64,000 nucleotides of DNA, from contig JBHGNT010000018.1 of NCBI GenBank assembly GCA_043228905.1, positions 8,432,001 through 8,496,000 on the forward strand, in the 5' to 3' direction. Below, piece by piece: positions 36,189 to 46,115 of the stretch (its first letter is position 1; each line of letters opens with the position of its first letter). This stretch comes from Azolla caroliniana (taxonomy: Eukaryota; Polypodiophyta). Under the pieces are notes generated by a model, which saw only the letters and a program-made list of their open reading frames with translations, was not told the origin of the DNA and did not search any database. Made by a program: the position numbers and the translations under genes.

Positions 36189-36941
36189 TTAAAACGTCTT
36201 GCTGGTAATAAAAGTTATCTTCGCGGGGTGGCTCTTGGTTGTGACGGCCTTGACTGAATCGGCCCCCTTCCTCCATCCGAGTTCAAAATGAGCATGTGTC
36301 CTTCTTGCACGTTGCTCCTCGTTCGGACGTAATTTTCTTGGACTAGTAGCATTGATTGGAGATCGAAGAATGAGGGAGGATTCTCCCTTGTGAGGATGGC
36401 TGACCTCATTGTGCCGAATCGAGGCGCAAGGCCGCTGAGGCATATTCGCAGCATTACATCATCGTCAACATTAACATTGATCAACTTGAGGAAATTGCAC
36501 AACTCCTTGATATTCAAGGTGTAGTTGTCGATTTACATATCCCTATGTTGTATGCTATTCAACTCTTGGCGGAGTTGAAGCTTTCATGTGATTGTGTTGG
36601 CCACGAATATCTTTTTGGGGTTTCTCATGCCTCCTTCAACATTTTGGCCTCTCAGATGTAGCCAAGCATGTGATCATGAACGCATGATGCAGGGCAATAC
36701 AACACACGATTCGCCGCTTGCTCCCAGATTGGGTGGTGGTATGTGCTGGGTTGGGTTGATTTTCTTGTGCTCCCTCGATATACCCCCAATAGCCTTGGCC
36801 GACAAGGCATTTGTGTATCTTGTATTCCCAAGATACAAAGTTTTTTCTGTCGAGTTTCTTGGTAGGAAGAGAACTTCCCATCCGAGTATTCATGATAATC
36901 GATTTGAGCGATTGTTGTTGTTGTTCTTCTCTTTGATACAA
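36189..36941 (-). pseudogene. Copia gag fragment, CopB
   Basis: The first part (36941-36636) reads TKKLDRKNFVSWEYKIHKCL, then VGQGYWGYIEGAQENQP, and loses frame after NPAHTTTQSGSK. The second (36517-36215) reads VNVDDDVMLRICLSGLAPRF and ARENPPSFFDLQ-type sequence (here TRENPPSFFDLQSMLLVQEN). A gly/arg-rich end (SDGGRGPIQSRPSQPRA) precedes truncation before the zinc knuckle. Frame shifts separate the pieces. Confidence 0.8.
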
Positions 36942-37048
36942 ACTGTCCAGATTGCTGCTACAACGATCAGCCGATTCTTTGTGAATGTGGGTTTAAGCAT
37001 GACACATGTAGATTGACTTGGATCAAGCTACCAAGCGCTCTGATACCA

Positions 37049-37098
37049 TGTAAAGATTTAGATATGATTCTGTGCCATGGAAGGTGTGTGTATGTGTG

Positions 37099-37161
<63 letters not shown>

Positions 37162-37394
37162 CATAGAGTAACACAGAAAACTAGAAAATTGTATTAACAA
37201 GAGAATACAATAACCAATAGTTACAAAGAGAAGGAGAAGGTGCTAATGTAGTCACCCTCTCTCTATGTTCTCTCACTATAACCACCATTTGGAAAAGACT
37301 TGGAGACTTAACTACCTACTTAATATGTGTCATAGGACTTAACTTCTATGACACTTAGTTTATAATACAAGGAGGTGGAGAGTTCACACACGTG
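37049..37394 (-). repeat. LTR of CopB with an internal GA/CT microsatellite
   Basis: The 3' end on the minus strand is AATCTTTACA next to the primer site. A 59-base run of GA (37102-37160; CT in the sense of the element) sits in the presumed transcribed leader. A palindromic CACACGTGTG lies at the other end. Confidence 0.7.
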
Positions 37395-37833
37395 TGTTAA
37401 CTCTTAGGGCCGGACAATGGCCTAACACAGGGTGTCTACGGAAGACACTTCACCAAAGGGGTGTTACGGCAATAGGATTAGACTCAACGATTAATCCGAC
37501 TTAATTAGGTTACTTAGCATGATCGTCCTTAATATTCACACGCGTAAGATATAACAATGAATGCAGAACGGCAATTAACATAGAGAGATAACAACACTAA
37601 GCTTTATTAATTAACCGCTGCTCATTACATTGTATCCGGGCCTTTAAATAGGTTTTCCGGTCTGTAGTACAAAACGGTGCCATCCACACCTGTTCGGGAT
37701 CGGTCTGGATCTGGAACGGCATACCGATTCCGGTCCGTCCGTCCACACTCATAGCTTACTTACAACCATTCCTAATAATTAACTAACTCCCCGTTTCACA
37801 CTCTGGACTCCTTTGCTGGCCGGGCCGGTAACA
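37395..37833 (-). repeat. LTR of gypsy family G3
   Basis: Bounded by TGTTAAC and GGTAACA; length 439 bp, the same as the solo copy at 47379-47817, with which it shares CTAACACAGGGTG, CTTCACCAAAGGGGTG and GGCATACCGATTC. Orientation is set by a TATA box on the minus strand (ATTTAAAGG here, TATAAAAGG in the other copy) and agrees with the adjacent antisense gag. Confidence 0.75.
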
Positions 37834-38973
37834 CATGGCACGCCCGTGGGACAGTACCTTGTACGTCGAATCCACATCCGACCCTTGCCATTCTTCGTCC
37901 AAAATATCTAGAATGCTTTGTTCGAGAGTCTCCAATGGTTCATTTGGAATTGGTTGTTGTTGTTGTTGTTGCTGTTGCTGCTCCGTTGATGGTTGTTGCG
38001 ACTGGTCCTTTGGTGGCTGCTGCGGCTGCTCCTCCGTTTGTTGCTCTGACACCGGCGTCTCCTTCGTTGCTCCCTCCGTCATAGTGGTCTCCGGTTGACT
38101 GGTTCCGGCCTGGCCCTCGGCCGGCGACGGTTCCTCATCACTAAGGTTAACCGTTGCCGCTTCCCGTGCTTTTTCTTCCCGAACCCGGGACCGCTCATAG
38201 CTTTCAAACTGGATTTGAGTGTCCAGCCTATCATCGTCTAGCTGAGCTACGAGTTGCTAGACCTGCGCCAGCTGTTCATCCGCCAGGACTTGGAAGTCGT
38301 CGGCCAGCTCGTCCCGTATGGCGGTGAAGTCCTCGGAAGTCAACGTGTAACAATCATCTCCTTCCTTCCGCCGGTTTGCCACATCTGCCCGTAGCAATTG
38401 GAGTTCCGCCGCATTTTGTGCCCACTTTGTCCACCATCTTACGGAGCTTTCGTCAATCAAGCGTTTTGTCTGATTCAGCCATGCCCGGAGGATGCACTGA
38501 ATTCGGCCCGTTCCCAACTGCGATTTGATCTCCGCAGCTTGCCGTTCCTCCTTCAATTGCTTGATGATTTTGACGTTGTCTTCCGCCTGCTCCTTGTAAT
38601 GCGTCAATTGCCTTTGATATGTGCTTTGTAATTTTTGCAATACCGTTGATGCTCTCTCCTTTTCTTCCTGCTGCTGCTTCTGGAGCTCCATCCGAACTTT
38701 CTCCGCCTCGTCCAACCGTCTTGTATTTTCCGCTCGTTCGTCGGCGAGCGCCGTTGCGGCCCGATCAACTTCCTGCTGGAGCTCGGCCACCCGTTCCTTA
38801 TGCTCCGTTTCCAAGCGTTTGTAGTCCCGGTGCAGGTGCTCAAAATCATCTGTCTTTTGCTTGAGCCATGCATTGATCTGTCGACGGGCCCGGTCCTCGC
38901 AGTCCTTCTGCTGGCGGAGCTCTTCCTTTAGCCGTTCAATTTCCGTTTCCGCCGTCTTCCGCAACTTGTCCTA
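37783..38973 (-). pseudogene. Gypsy gag with coiled coil, directly joined to LTR (G3)
   Basis: One frame runs from the junction at 38973 to 37783 with a single in-frame TAG at 38257-38259. The N-terminal half is a long coiled coil rich in Glu, Gln, Lys and Arg (ETEIERLKEELRQQKDCEDR onward). The middle holds RIQCILRAWLNQTKRLIDES and RWWTKWAQNAAELQLLRADV, and the tail is acidic with a run of nine Gln. The last 16 codons read into the LTR. No zinc knuckle, protease or pol follows, and no polypurine tract is seen, so this is a gag-plus-LTR derivative. Assignment as gag rests on my memory of similar fungal-type and plant gypsy gags. Confidence 0.6.
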
Positions 38974-38974
38974 G

Positions 38975-40236
38975 AGCAAGTACATAATTGAGGACATGCT
39001 TCAAGCATATGTTGCCACAAAACCAACAAATTGGGAATGTTATTTCAAGCATACATCGACGAGTTAGTCCTTTTATGTTGGTGTATGGTTTTCAGCCACA
39101 AGCCCTAATTGAGGTTAATATACATCATGATGAGTTGCAAAGTGTTGAGAATCAAACTCAACTTTCCTAGCGTGGGAACGCACAAATCAGAATCATGGCA
39201 CGGATAATCAATCTGTCATTTCTTGCTTCTCATGCACATCATGGTCGCCATTTTTTGCATATTGTTGTCGATTCCATTTCTTGCTGATCATCACCACGTA
39301 ACATTCTTCATCTTCCTTGCGCACAACATCACCCTGTTGCATTCCTCGATGGCTTTCAATCACCATCACCATTTCTTGCATATTTTGTCGTTATTGACTT
39401 GCATCACCACATATCATTCTTCGACTCCGTCTCCAAAGGGGGGTCGCCTTAGTGGTCGCCAAAAGGTGTTGTAGGTTTTTAGGGTTAGGGTTAATGAGAA
39501 TGATAATGATGATGATTGATGATGAAGATAGACATGGTGTAATGGTGGAGATGATGAATGGTATGATGGTGAGAGATCATGAAGATGCAAGACAAGCATT
39601 GAGAAGCATTGCGGGGTGGGGGGTGGTGCCTAGAATGGCTCCAACCCCCTCCCAAGGGGGTTCAACGTTAAGGGGGAGAGAGAGAAAGATGTCAAAGAGA
39701 GAGAGAGAGAGAAATGGTTATTCATGTTTCATTCATTCCCCATAAGGGGTTAAATAGTACAAGAGGGGGTAGATACATAAGGGTGTAAGCCCCCTCAAGC
39801 ATTCATATTGGACACTCACTCACACCTCCTCGTATCCATCCACATGCACACACGTGTGCATGTGTTCACATACGTATAGACTCACAATTACATTTATGCC
39901 CCCTACACATACACAACATCATGATAACATTCGACCCTCGCTCATCACACTTGACTCTCCGTACATCTCGTACGGGGTAACAACGTGGGTATTCCTAACG
40001 TGTGTTCCCACACTAGGAAAGTTGAGTTTGATTCTCAACACTTTGCAACTCATCATGATGTATATTAACCTCAATTAGGGCTTGTGGCTGAAAACCATAC
40101 ACCAACATAAAAGGACTAACTCGTCAATGTATGCTTGTAGATATTATACACAAACTCCAAAATTGGGAAATAACATTCCCAATTTGTTGGTTTTGTGGCA
40201 ACATATGCTTGAAGCATGTCCTCAATTATGTACTTG
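38975..40236. repeat. Large inverted repeat of a gypsy integrase fragment
   Basis: The left arm 38981-39184 and right arm about 39997-40236 are reverse complements, nearly identical except that the left arm lacks 34 bases. Both encode the end of a gypsy integrase: EDMLQAYVATKPTNWECYF (right arm on the minus strand, frame 40331-40116; left arm on the plus strand), then SPFMLVYGFQPQALIEVN in another frame. Each arm ends inward with about 40 bases beginning TGTTGAGAATCAAACTC, which look like an LTR start. The visible arm differences are mostly C/T or G/A changes at CpG sites. Confidence 0.8.
39185..39996. other. Loop of the inverted repeat, non-coding
   Basis: About 810 bases without a recognisable gene. 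It holds a short TTTAGGGTTAGGGTTA telomere-like motif (about 39477-39492), a G-rich stretch with a hairpin ACCCCCTCCCAAGGGGGT (about 39646-39663), a GA microsatellite (39697-39712) and an imperfect CACATGCACAC palindrome near 39841-39864. Confidence 0.5.
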
Positions 40237-40618
40237 CTCTTCAAGAAATCAATTACATATCTCACACATCTCATAACTGAAATAGGAGATGAAATTGATC
40301 CTTCTCGCATTGAGAAAGTCGAAGTGCCCACACTTCAGAATATTTGAGAAGTTCAATCATTCCTTGGTTTTGTCGAGTTTTTGTGAAAATCTCTTCACAA
40401 TTACTCCCAATTGACATCGTTGTTTACTGATCTTCTTAAAGGTCAAACGTGTAAGTCTATAAAACCAATAGTATGAAAAGCTACGTTAGATCTCACCTTT
40501 AAGGAACTCAAGAACTAGATGTGCAAGGTTCATTTGCTTCTTTTACTAGATCCTTCAAAACCTTTTCAGGTTGAAACTCAAGCAAGTGATTATTCTATAG
40601 CTATTGTTTTATGTCAAG

Positions 40619-41069
40619 TGTCGTGATATGGCAAGACTCGAACCCATGACCTTATGTTACATGGGTCGAGCTCTTGACCATTAAACTATATGTTGTAATA
40701 CAAAAGATTTTATTTTCATTTATCATTTAAGTTTTACTATAGAAAATTGATGTATATTCCAGATTTCTCTGGAACATTCTAGAAACTTCAGGAGTACTCC
40801 TGAGAACACTATAAAAGGAGGCACAAGGCATTATTTCGAACCAAATCAGTTCAATGCTAGTCTTAAGCCTCCTAGCTACTATTGTATATTCCATTAACAT
40901 AATATATATCTTTTGTTATCCTCATTCTCTCTCTCTCTCTCTCTCTCTTTCCTTCTCTCGAGAGTTCTACACCTCCCTTAGTACTAAACCTCATCTTTTA
41001 GTACTAATTCCTTCTCTGTTTTAGTACTGTTCCTAACAATACTTCTCTGTCTTAGTACTGCTCCTGACA
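40619..41069 (+). repeat. Solo LTR of family G1 in G4
   Basis: Ends TGTCGTGATATGG and CTCCTGACA; flanked by a perfect 5-bp target duplication TCAAG (40614-40618 and 41070-41074). It shares its whole length with the LTR at 49552-50010, including the antisense tRNA-like block (40630-40690), TATAAAAGGAGG near 40812, a CT microsatellite (about 40930-40948) and repeated TTAGTACTAA palindromes (40978-40987, 40998-41007). Confidence 0.92.
40630..40690 (-). other. Antisense tRNA-like block in the G1 LTR
   Basis: The minus strand reads TAGTTTAATGGTCAAGAGC (A-box/D-arm-like) and, 44 bases downstream, GGTTCGAGTC (B-box). The same block lies at about 49563-49625 and 53875-53937 in the other G1 LTRs with both boxes conserved. 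It starts only 11 bases from the LTR end. Confidence 0.6.
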
Positions 41070-42329
41070 TCAAGATGGTAAACCAATGACATTTGAGAGT
41101 AAGAAACTTGATCCTACTCAATGTCAGTATATACCCTGGTCCGTTAAGAAAAGGAGTTATTAGCAACTTTATCCATGCACTAAAGTCATGGAGCCATTAT
41201 CTTTATCGAAATCATTGTGGTAACTATGGACTAAAATTCCTTGAAATATTTTTGTGACCGACAAGACTTTAAGGGTCATAAGGCACGATGAACAAATCTC
41301 ATCCCGGACTTTGATTTTTCCATATGATATCGTAAAGGTTCTGTGAACACTCTCATCGATGCACTTAGTCGCATTTGTGAAGTTAACATGCTTAGCTTCA
41401 TGGAAATAACATCATTCTTTATGATCACCTTTGAAGAAAGTATTCTGATGAAAAATATCTTGGAAAGAAATGGGCAAGAGTTGAGTCTAGAACTGACATC
41501 ACCACACCCTCAAAGGAATCCTTCCACATTGCTAAGAATCTCCTCTACGGTAATAGGAAGTTTTGTGCTTCAAATTTGTCTGAGGTCAAAAAGAGAATTC
41601 TTTTTTGATGCCACATTACACACTTAGCAGGGCACCTTATAATACATTGCACACTCGTTCTCATCTCCACTCAATTTTGCTGGCCTAAGATTCGTCCTAA
41701 CATACATAACCACATGATTGAATGTCATCAATTTCAGGTTAACAAAGCCAAGAGATTTAAAGTTGTTGGACTTTTACATCCCTTGGACATTCCCAACAAT
41801 AAATGAGAAAGTATATCCATGGATATTATTGTTAGCCTTCCTCACACCCCAAAAGGCAATGATGCCATTTGGGTTGTAGTTGATAGACTAACTAAAATGG
41901 CTACATTTATTGTTACTAAAATCATGGTAATAGTTGTTGAATTGCTTACCAATTCGTGAATGAATTATTCCGTTTTTATGGGTTACTAATGAATATTGTG
42001 AGATTGAGATCTAAAGTTTAGCGACTTTTGGATATTAGTCTTTAAGAAGTTAGAAACTACATTGGGCATGAACTACACAAATCATCCTCAATCTGATGGA
42101 TAGACATAAGGGGTTATTAGCACGCCACTACCAGGTATGATTCAATACCATGATGGTGGTTACGGGATGCTAATCAAGGCTCGAGTCCATCTAGAACCCC
42201 TTTTCTAAAGGGTGGTTGGGAGGATCGACACCCTTCTTTAATTCTCTTTATCTTATCTATATTTCAATTATTTCCTTATTTCATGCTTATATTAGGAATA
42301 ATCTCTAATACATATGGTCGAAAATCCTT

Positions 42330-43745
42330 TCCTAAAGAGTAGGATGCCATCCAAGCAGTGAAAGATTCTTGGGGGGATTCCACATTATAAGCTTGTGGTT
42401 GAACATTTGTATGGGTTGCTCAAGAAGGGGAAGAGGTTGAAATGGGAGCTAACACATACTTACAAGTATGACTGGTATTGGATTGGTTATCAATCAAAAG
42501 AATGACAATGGAGTACGATCCGCAATCCAATTCAAAATGATAAGAGAATTGTGGGAAATTGTGTTGTCCATCATGATGAACCAAGATTTCTTAATTGGGG
42601 TGGAAGTCATTATCAAATCAAATTCCCTCCCAATACTTGGGAAAATTTCCCAACACTATACACCAGGCATAAGTTATGCTTCCATGGGTAATATATATCA
42701 GATCACTTAACTTGGATATCCGACATGTGCTAGGAAAGGATAATGTTATTGAGATGTGCCATGAAGAATTTGAGAACTTGGTGGATGATGAAGAGGAACT
42801 TGATTTCTTAAGACTACTCTTGCAACTATTGAAAGAAATGGTGAAGGAACATTCTCTTCATTAGGGAAGATGAATATGAAGAGGATTAGTTCCTTCCATG
42901 CCGATTCTTGAGTGCATTGACGACAAATCCATCATGGACTAAAAAAGAGGCACACGGGATTCTAAAGAAGGCACACAAATACTCTATGCGAGAAGGACAT
43001 CTTTAGAAGTACACCAAGAACACGACAGACACACAAATAAGGATAGTTTAAATGAAGGAAGACCAGAGAATACTAGTATTTGGGTATCATGAAATTCCTT
43101 GGGAAAAACACAAAGGAATTCGGGCGATGTTCTCTAAAAAAAGGGGAATTATTGGTGGGGAAGGATGTACAAATATGTGGCACACTTCATTGAAACATGT
43201 GAAAGTTGTGGAATGTACTCAAATGTGCATTACATGGATGAACTTCACCCAACTTACCCTTTGGTTGTTCATTTCAAATGGATGGTGGACTTGGTAGCTC
43301 CGCCAATGGGAGTCTATTGAAATACTTGGTACTTGCAAAGGAAGACCTAACGAAGTAGAAGGAAGGGCTTAAAGAAATAAGACCATCATGGTTATGTGAA
43401 AATTTCTCTTGGAAGACATGATATGCCAATATGGGTGTGTAGGGGAGATAATAACAGACAAATAGGAATTGGATGCAAATGAAGCGATAGAGTTGTTTGA
43501 CCACTTGTGAGTTAATCTTTCCCTTACAACTGCATAAAATCTAGAGACAAGTGGGAAGATAGAGTGAGGACACAACCTAATATACAAGACAATTATTAGA
43601 GAATGTGCGGAGAAGGTTGAAGATAGAACTCGACTAACACCTTGTGGGCAGTTAGAACCACCTACATCTATGTGACAAGATTTATGTCGTCCAAGCTTAT
43701 GAATGGTTAAAAACTTGGAATGTCCATTGAGGAGTCAATCACATT
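42330..43745 (+). pseudogene. Second G0-like gypsy relic (RNase H to integrase)
   Basis: Pieces match the element at 1-3655 in order: a RT-thumb piece (LYGLLKKGKRLKWE) near 42410; RNase H TGIGLVINQKNDNG, IRELWEIVLSIMMNQDFLIG and SNSLPILGK (42468-42660); tether LDIRHVLGKDNVIE (42710-42755); and an integrase series ending YLVLAKEDLT and TRFMSSKLMNG (43320-43710). Every piece is in a different frame with stops. It is older than G0 by its decay. Confidence 0.7.
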
Positions 43746-44260
43746 GTGGGTTGCACAAAGAACCAAGTATTGAGAAACTATTTCTTGGGGCTCCTGAGAG
43801 ATGGCGTAGAACTGACTCAGTAGCTCTCGCTAAGGGATCTGCCTATAAAAAAGGTGAATGATGCAAACTCTCCCAAGTCGTGTTGGGTGTACCAATTCAC
43901 TCCATGCCTATCAAGAGACAAGCTGAACTCCGCGATCTTCGATGTCTCTGCATCTACTACGGCTAAACTCTGGGACACATGGTTAGCTTGTCATGTGGTG
44001 AGGAAGGCGCGAACATGCACTTCTGCGTTGGCTCCCTCGTTGTATCTAGGGTAGGGGTAGGGCATTGTGTCGATGTCGGGATCGTCTTGTACCACCAAAA
44101 AGAGGTTATCATCGGGTTGGTCGGCCTTAGAGGTGCTTCCGTTAGTTGAGGTGGGATCGGGAACCTCTCCCAATTGGGCGTCCAATTATGCAGGCGGTGA
44201 TTGCTCCACGAGAGCAAAGTTGGTGATGCTCTCTTCTTGTTTGACACGTTGGGACATTGT
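43735..44260 (-). pseudogene. Antisense gypsy gag relic
   Basis: Minus-strand reading gives MDAQLGEVPDPTS, YPRYNEGANAEVHVRAFLTT and, after a stop, QANHVSQSLAVVDAETSKIA, then ELLSQFYAISQEPQEIVSQY. This is the order of a Ty3/gypsy gag N-terminal domain (the 'ANAxxHVRxFLxTW' start and the 'FxxxxQEPxExVxQ' end). Its left end overlaps the last G0-like codons, so the boundary is uncertain. CopC is inserted just beyond it at 44490. Confidence 0.6.
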
Positions 44261-44489
44261 CCAATTCCATATTCCTTTGGGACGCGTTGTTACGGTTACG
44301 AGATCTTTTTGCTACATGTGTTCGCTGTGGACTCATAGTGTGAACCGGGCGTGCGAAATTATGTTACTCCCTCCTAGAAAAAACACCTTCGATTAGCTCT
44401 CATGAGTAATCGGGTCAAGGTATTGTGGTGCGAAAACGAATTAGGAGTCACAATGTCCTATCGAGATTGTTAACCAAATCGTGACGGTT

Positions 44490-44946
44490 TGTTGAGAATC
44501 AAGCTCAACAAAGTGCAACATGTGCACACACCCTTTTAGAATCAATAATCACTCAAAGGTCAAGAGTCACACCACTACTCTCTACACATTAACTATGTGT
44601 CATAGAATCATATTCTATGACACATAACTAATGAGTTCTATATTCCCCATGACTATGAGTCTTCACATTCCCCAAGAGAGAGTTGTTGTTGTAGTGAGTT
44701 AATGAAGAGAGAGGGTTACCTTATATAAAGCACCCTTCTCCTACTTCATACTAAGTCGGTTGTGACTCCTTGTAACACTACATTTTGTATTTGCCATTTT
44801 ACTTGTTAATATACACCTTCTTGAGTATTCTATTCTCCATTCTATCTAACCTATCTTGTGTTTCTCTTCTCTCATCTCTTTAGTCTCACACATACGCATA
44901 ACACACATCTCTTCCGCTTCACATGAATCATATCCGATTCTTTACA
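44490..44946 (+). repeat. 5' LTR of CopC
   Basis: Starts with the hairpin TGTTGAGAATCAAGCTCAAC and ends GATTCTTTACA. A TATA box (TTATATAAAGC, near 44733) and a CT-rich leader with CACATACGCATAACAC follow. It matches the 3' LTR over its whole length with scattered changes, so the insertion is not recent. Confidence 0.9.
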
Positions 44947-44959
44947 TGGTATCAAAGCG
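44947..44959 (+). promoter_or_regulatory. Primer-binding site for initiator tRNA-Met, CopC
   Basis: TGGTATCAAAGCG follows the 5' LTR directly. It differs by one base from the standard TGGTATCAGAGC seen intact in CopB and CopE. Confidence 0.9.
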
Positions 44960-45116
44960 ATTTTGTAGCTTGATCTAGCCCACTCGCCTCATCGTGACCG
45001 TGTGTTGTGCTCTACGCCGACATTTAAGAAGAACCGGCTCATCACTATCGTAGTGTGACTACATAGCTCGTGTTCGAAAGAGGAGGAAAAGAAGAAAGGA
45101 AGATTCATCAACATAA

Positions 45117-46115
45117 TGAATACTCAAATGAGGAGCACTCTCCCTAGCGATAAGTTGGATCGAAACAACTTTGGATCTTGGGAGTACAAGATGCACCAAT
45201 ACCTTGTTGGTCAAGGCTATTGGAGCTACATCAAAGGAGCACAAGAAAATCGACCCGACCCGAAAGACGCCGAATACTCAACATGGGATCAAGCCGCGAG
45301 TCGAGTCATGTATTGCTTGGCGACATGTGTTCACGACCACATGCTTGGATACATTCGAGAAGCTGAGACGCCGAAGAAAGTGTGGGAGAATCTACGCCAA
45401 CACAACAGCGAGAAAGCTTCAACTCCGCCAAGAGTTGAACAAAATCCAACAAAGGGATATGTCCATCACAAGCTACACCTTGAAGATCAAGGAGCTTTGT
45501 GATGCACTCGGCTTGATAAGAATCAATATGGACGATGATGAGATGGTGCAAATATGCCTCGGGGGCCGTGCACCACGGTTCGCCACAATGATGACCGCCG
45601 TACTAGCACGGGAGAACCCTCCCTTTTTTTTCGATCTTCAATCCATGTTATTGGTCGAAGAAAACCATGTTCAAACAAGGAGCAACATCTCAGAAGGCCA
45701 CATGATTTACTCACACTTGGACGGAGGAAGAGGACGCGGCCGTGCAAGAAGAGGCCAATTCGGCCAAGGACGAGGCGGGCGGGTGTCCAACCTATGAAAA
45801 CAACTCCCAATTTCGGCATCAAGACGGAAGCCATTGAGGAACCTTTGGAAGAAGGGGAAGCGTCCATTCTGGTTCGAGCCGACTAAACTCGGTCAAATGT
45901 GGATATTGCGGAAAAATCGGTCACCACAAAGAAGAGTGTCGTAAGAAGATGCGCGAGTTGACTTCCACTAGCCGACAACTCACCAATTATGCCACCAACT
46001 CTAACTATGACGATCGTGCTAGAATGTTCGTAATGAAGCATAAAGAAAATTCTATGTCGGCTTCTACTTCGAATAACGCATCAATGTCCCATTCGACAAA
46101 GAAGGTAACCAAACT
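45117..46115 (+). pseudogene. Copia gag with intact zinc knuckle, protease motif deleted, CopC
   Basis: It starts at MNTQMRSTLPSDKLDRNNFG and runs in frame to VWENLRQHN, where about a dozen bases are missing relative to CopA and the frame shifts. The other frame continues as LQLRQELNKIQQRDMS to a gly/arg-rich stretch (DGGRGRGRARRGQFGQGRGG). The zinc knuckle (45898-45939) reads CGYCGKIGHHKEEC, a perfect CX2CX4HX4C. About 150 bases present in CopA (the protease active-site region) are absent after SASTSNNAS, so no protease could be made. Confidence 0.85.

Larger units (their letters stand above)
36165..37394 (-). mobile_element. Antisense copia CopB: 5' LTR, primer site and partial gag
   Basis: On the minus strand an LTR (37394 to 37049) is followed by the tRNA-Met primer site TGGTATCAGAGCGC (37048-37035), a leader and gag to about 36165, where the element is cut. 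The gag is the same family as CopA/CopC but the LTR has diverged strongly. The LTR start abuts the G3 LTR at 37395, so its exact 5' end is lost or shared. Confidence 0.8.
40260..42115 (+). pseudogene. Gypsy pol relic G4 (RT end, RNase H, integrase), split by a solo LTR
   Basis: 40270-40613 reads EIDPSRIEKVEVPTL, EVQSFLGFVEFL and a broken RNase H start (DPSKPFQVETQASDYSI). After the solo LTR it resumes at 41075 with DGKPMTFESKKLDPTQ. 41340-41400 gives the RNase H tether (DALSRICEVNMLSF). Integrase follows at 41640-42110 with HMIECHQFQVNKAKRFKV, ESISMDIIVSLPHTPKGND, VVVDRLTKMATF and HPQSDG, with several stops. The D in MDII is kept; the second catalytic Asp lies in a corrupted stretch. Nothing of gag or protease remains. 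The element predates the G1 insertion in it. Confidence 0.75.

Noticed and set aside
38988-39170. Independent small gene on the plus strand
   Set aside because: The frame is the out-of-phase end of a gypsy integrase in the left arm of the inverted repeat.
39477-39492. Interstitial telomere repeat
   Set aside because: Only about two TTTAGGG-like units; such teloboxes occur by chance and in promoters.
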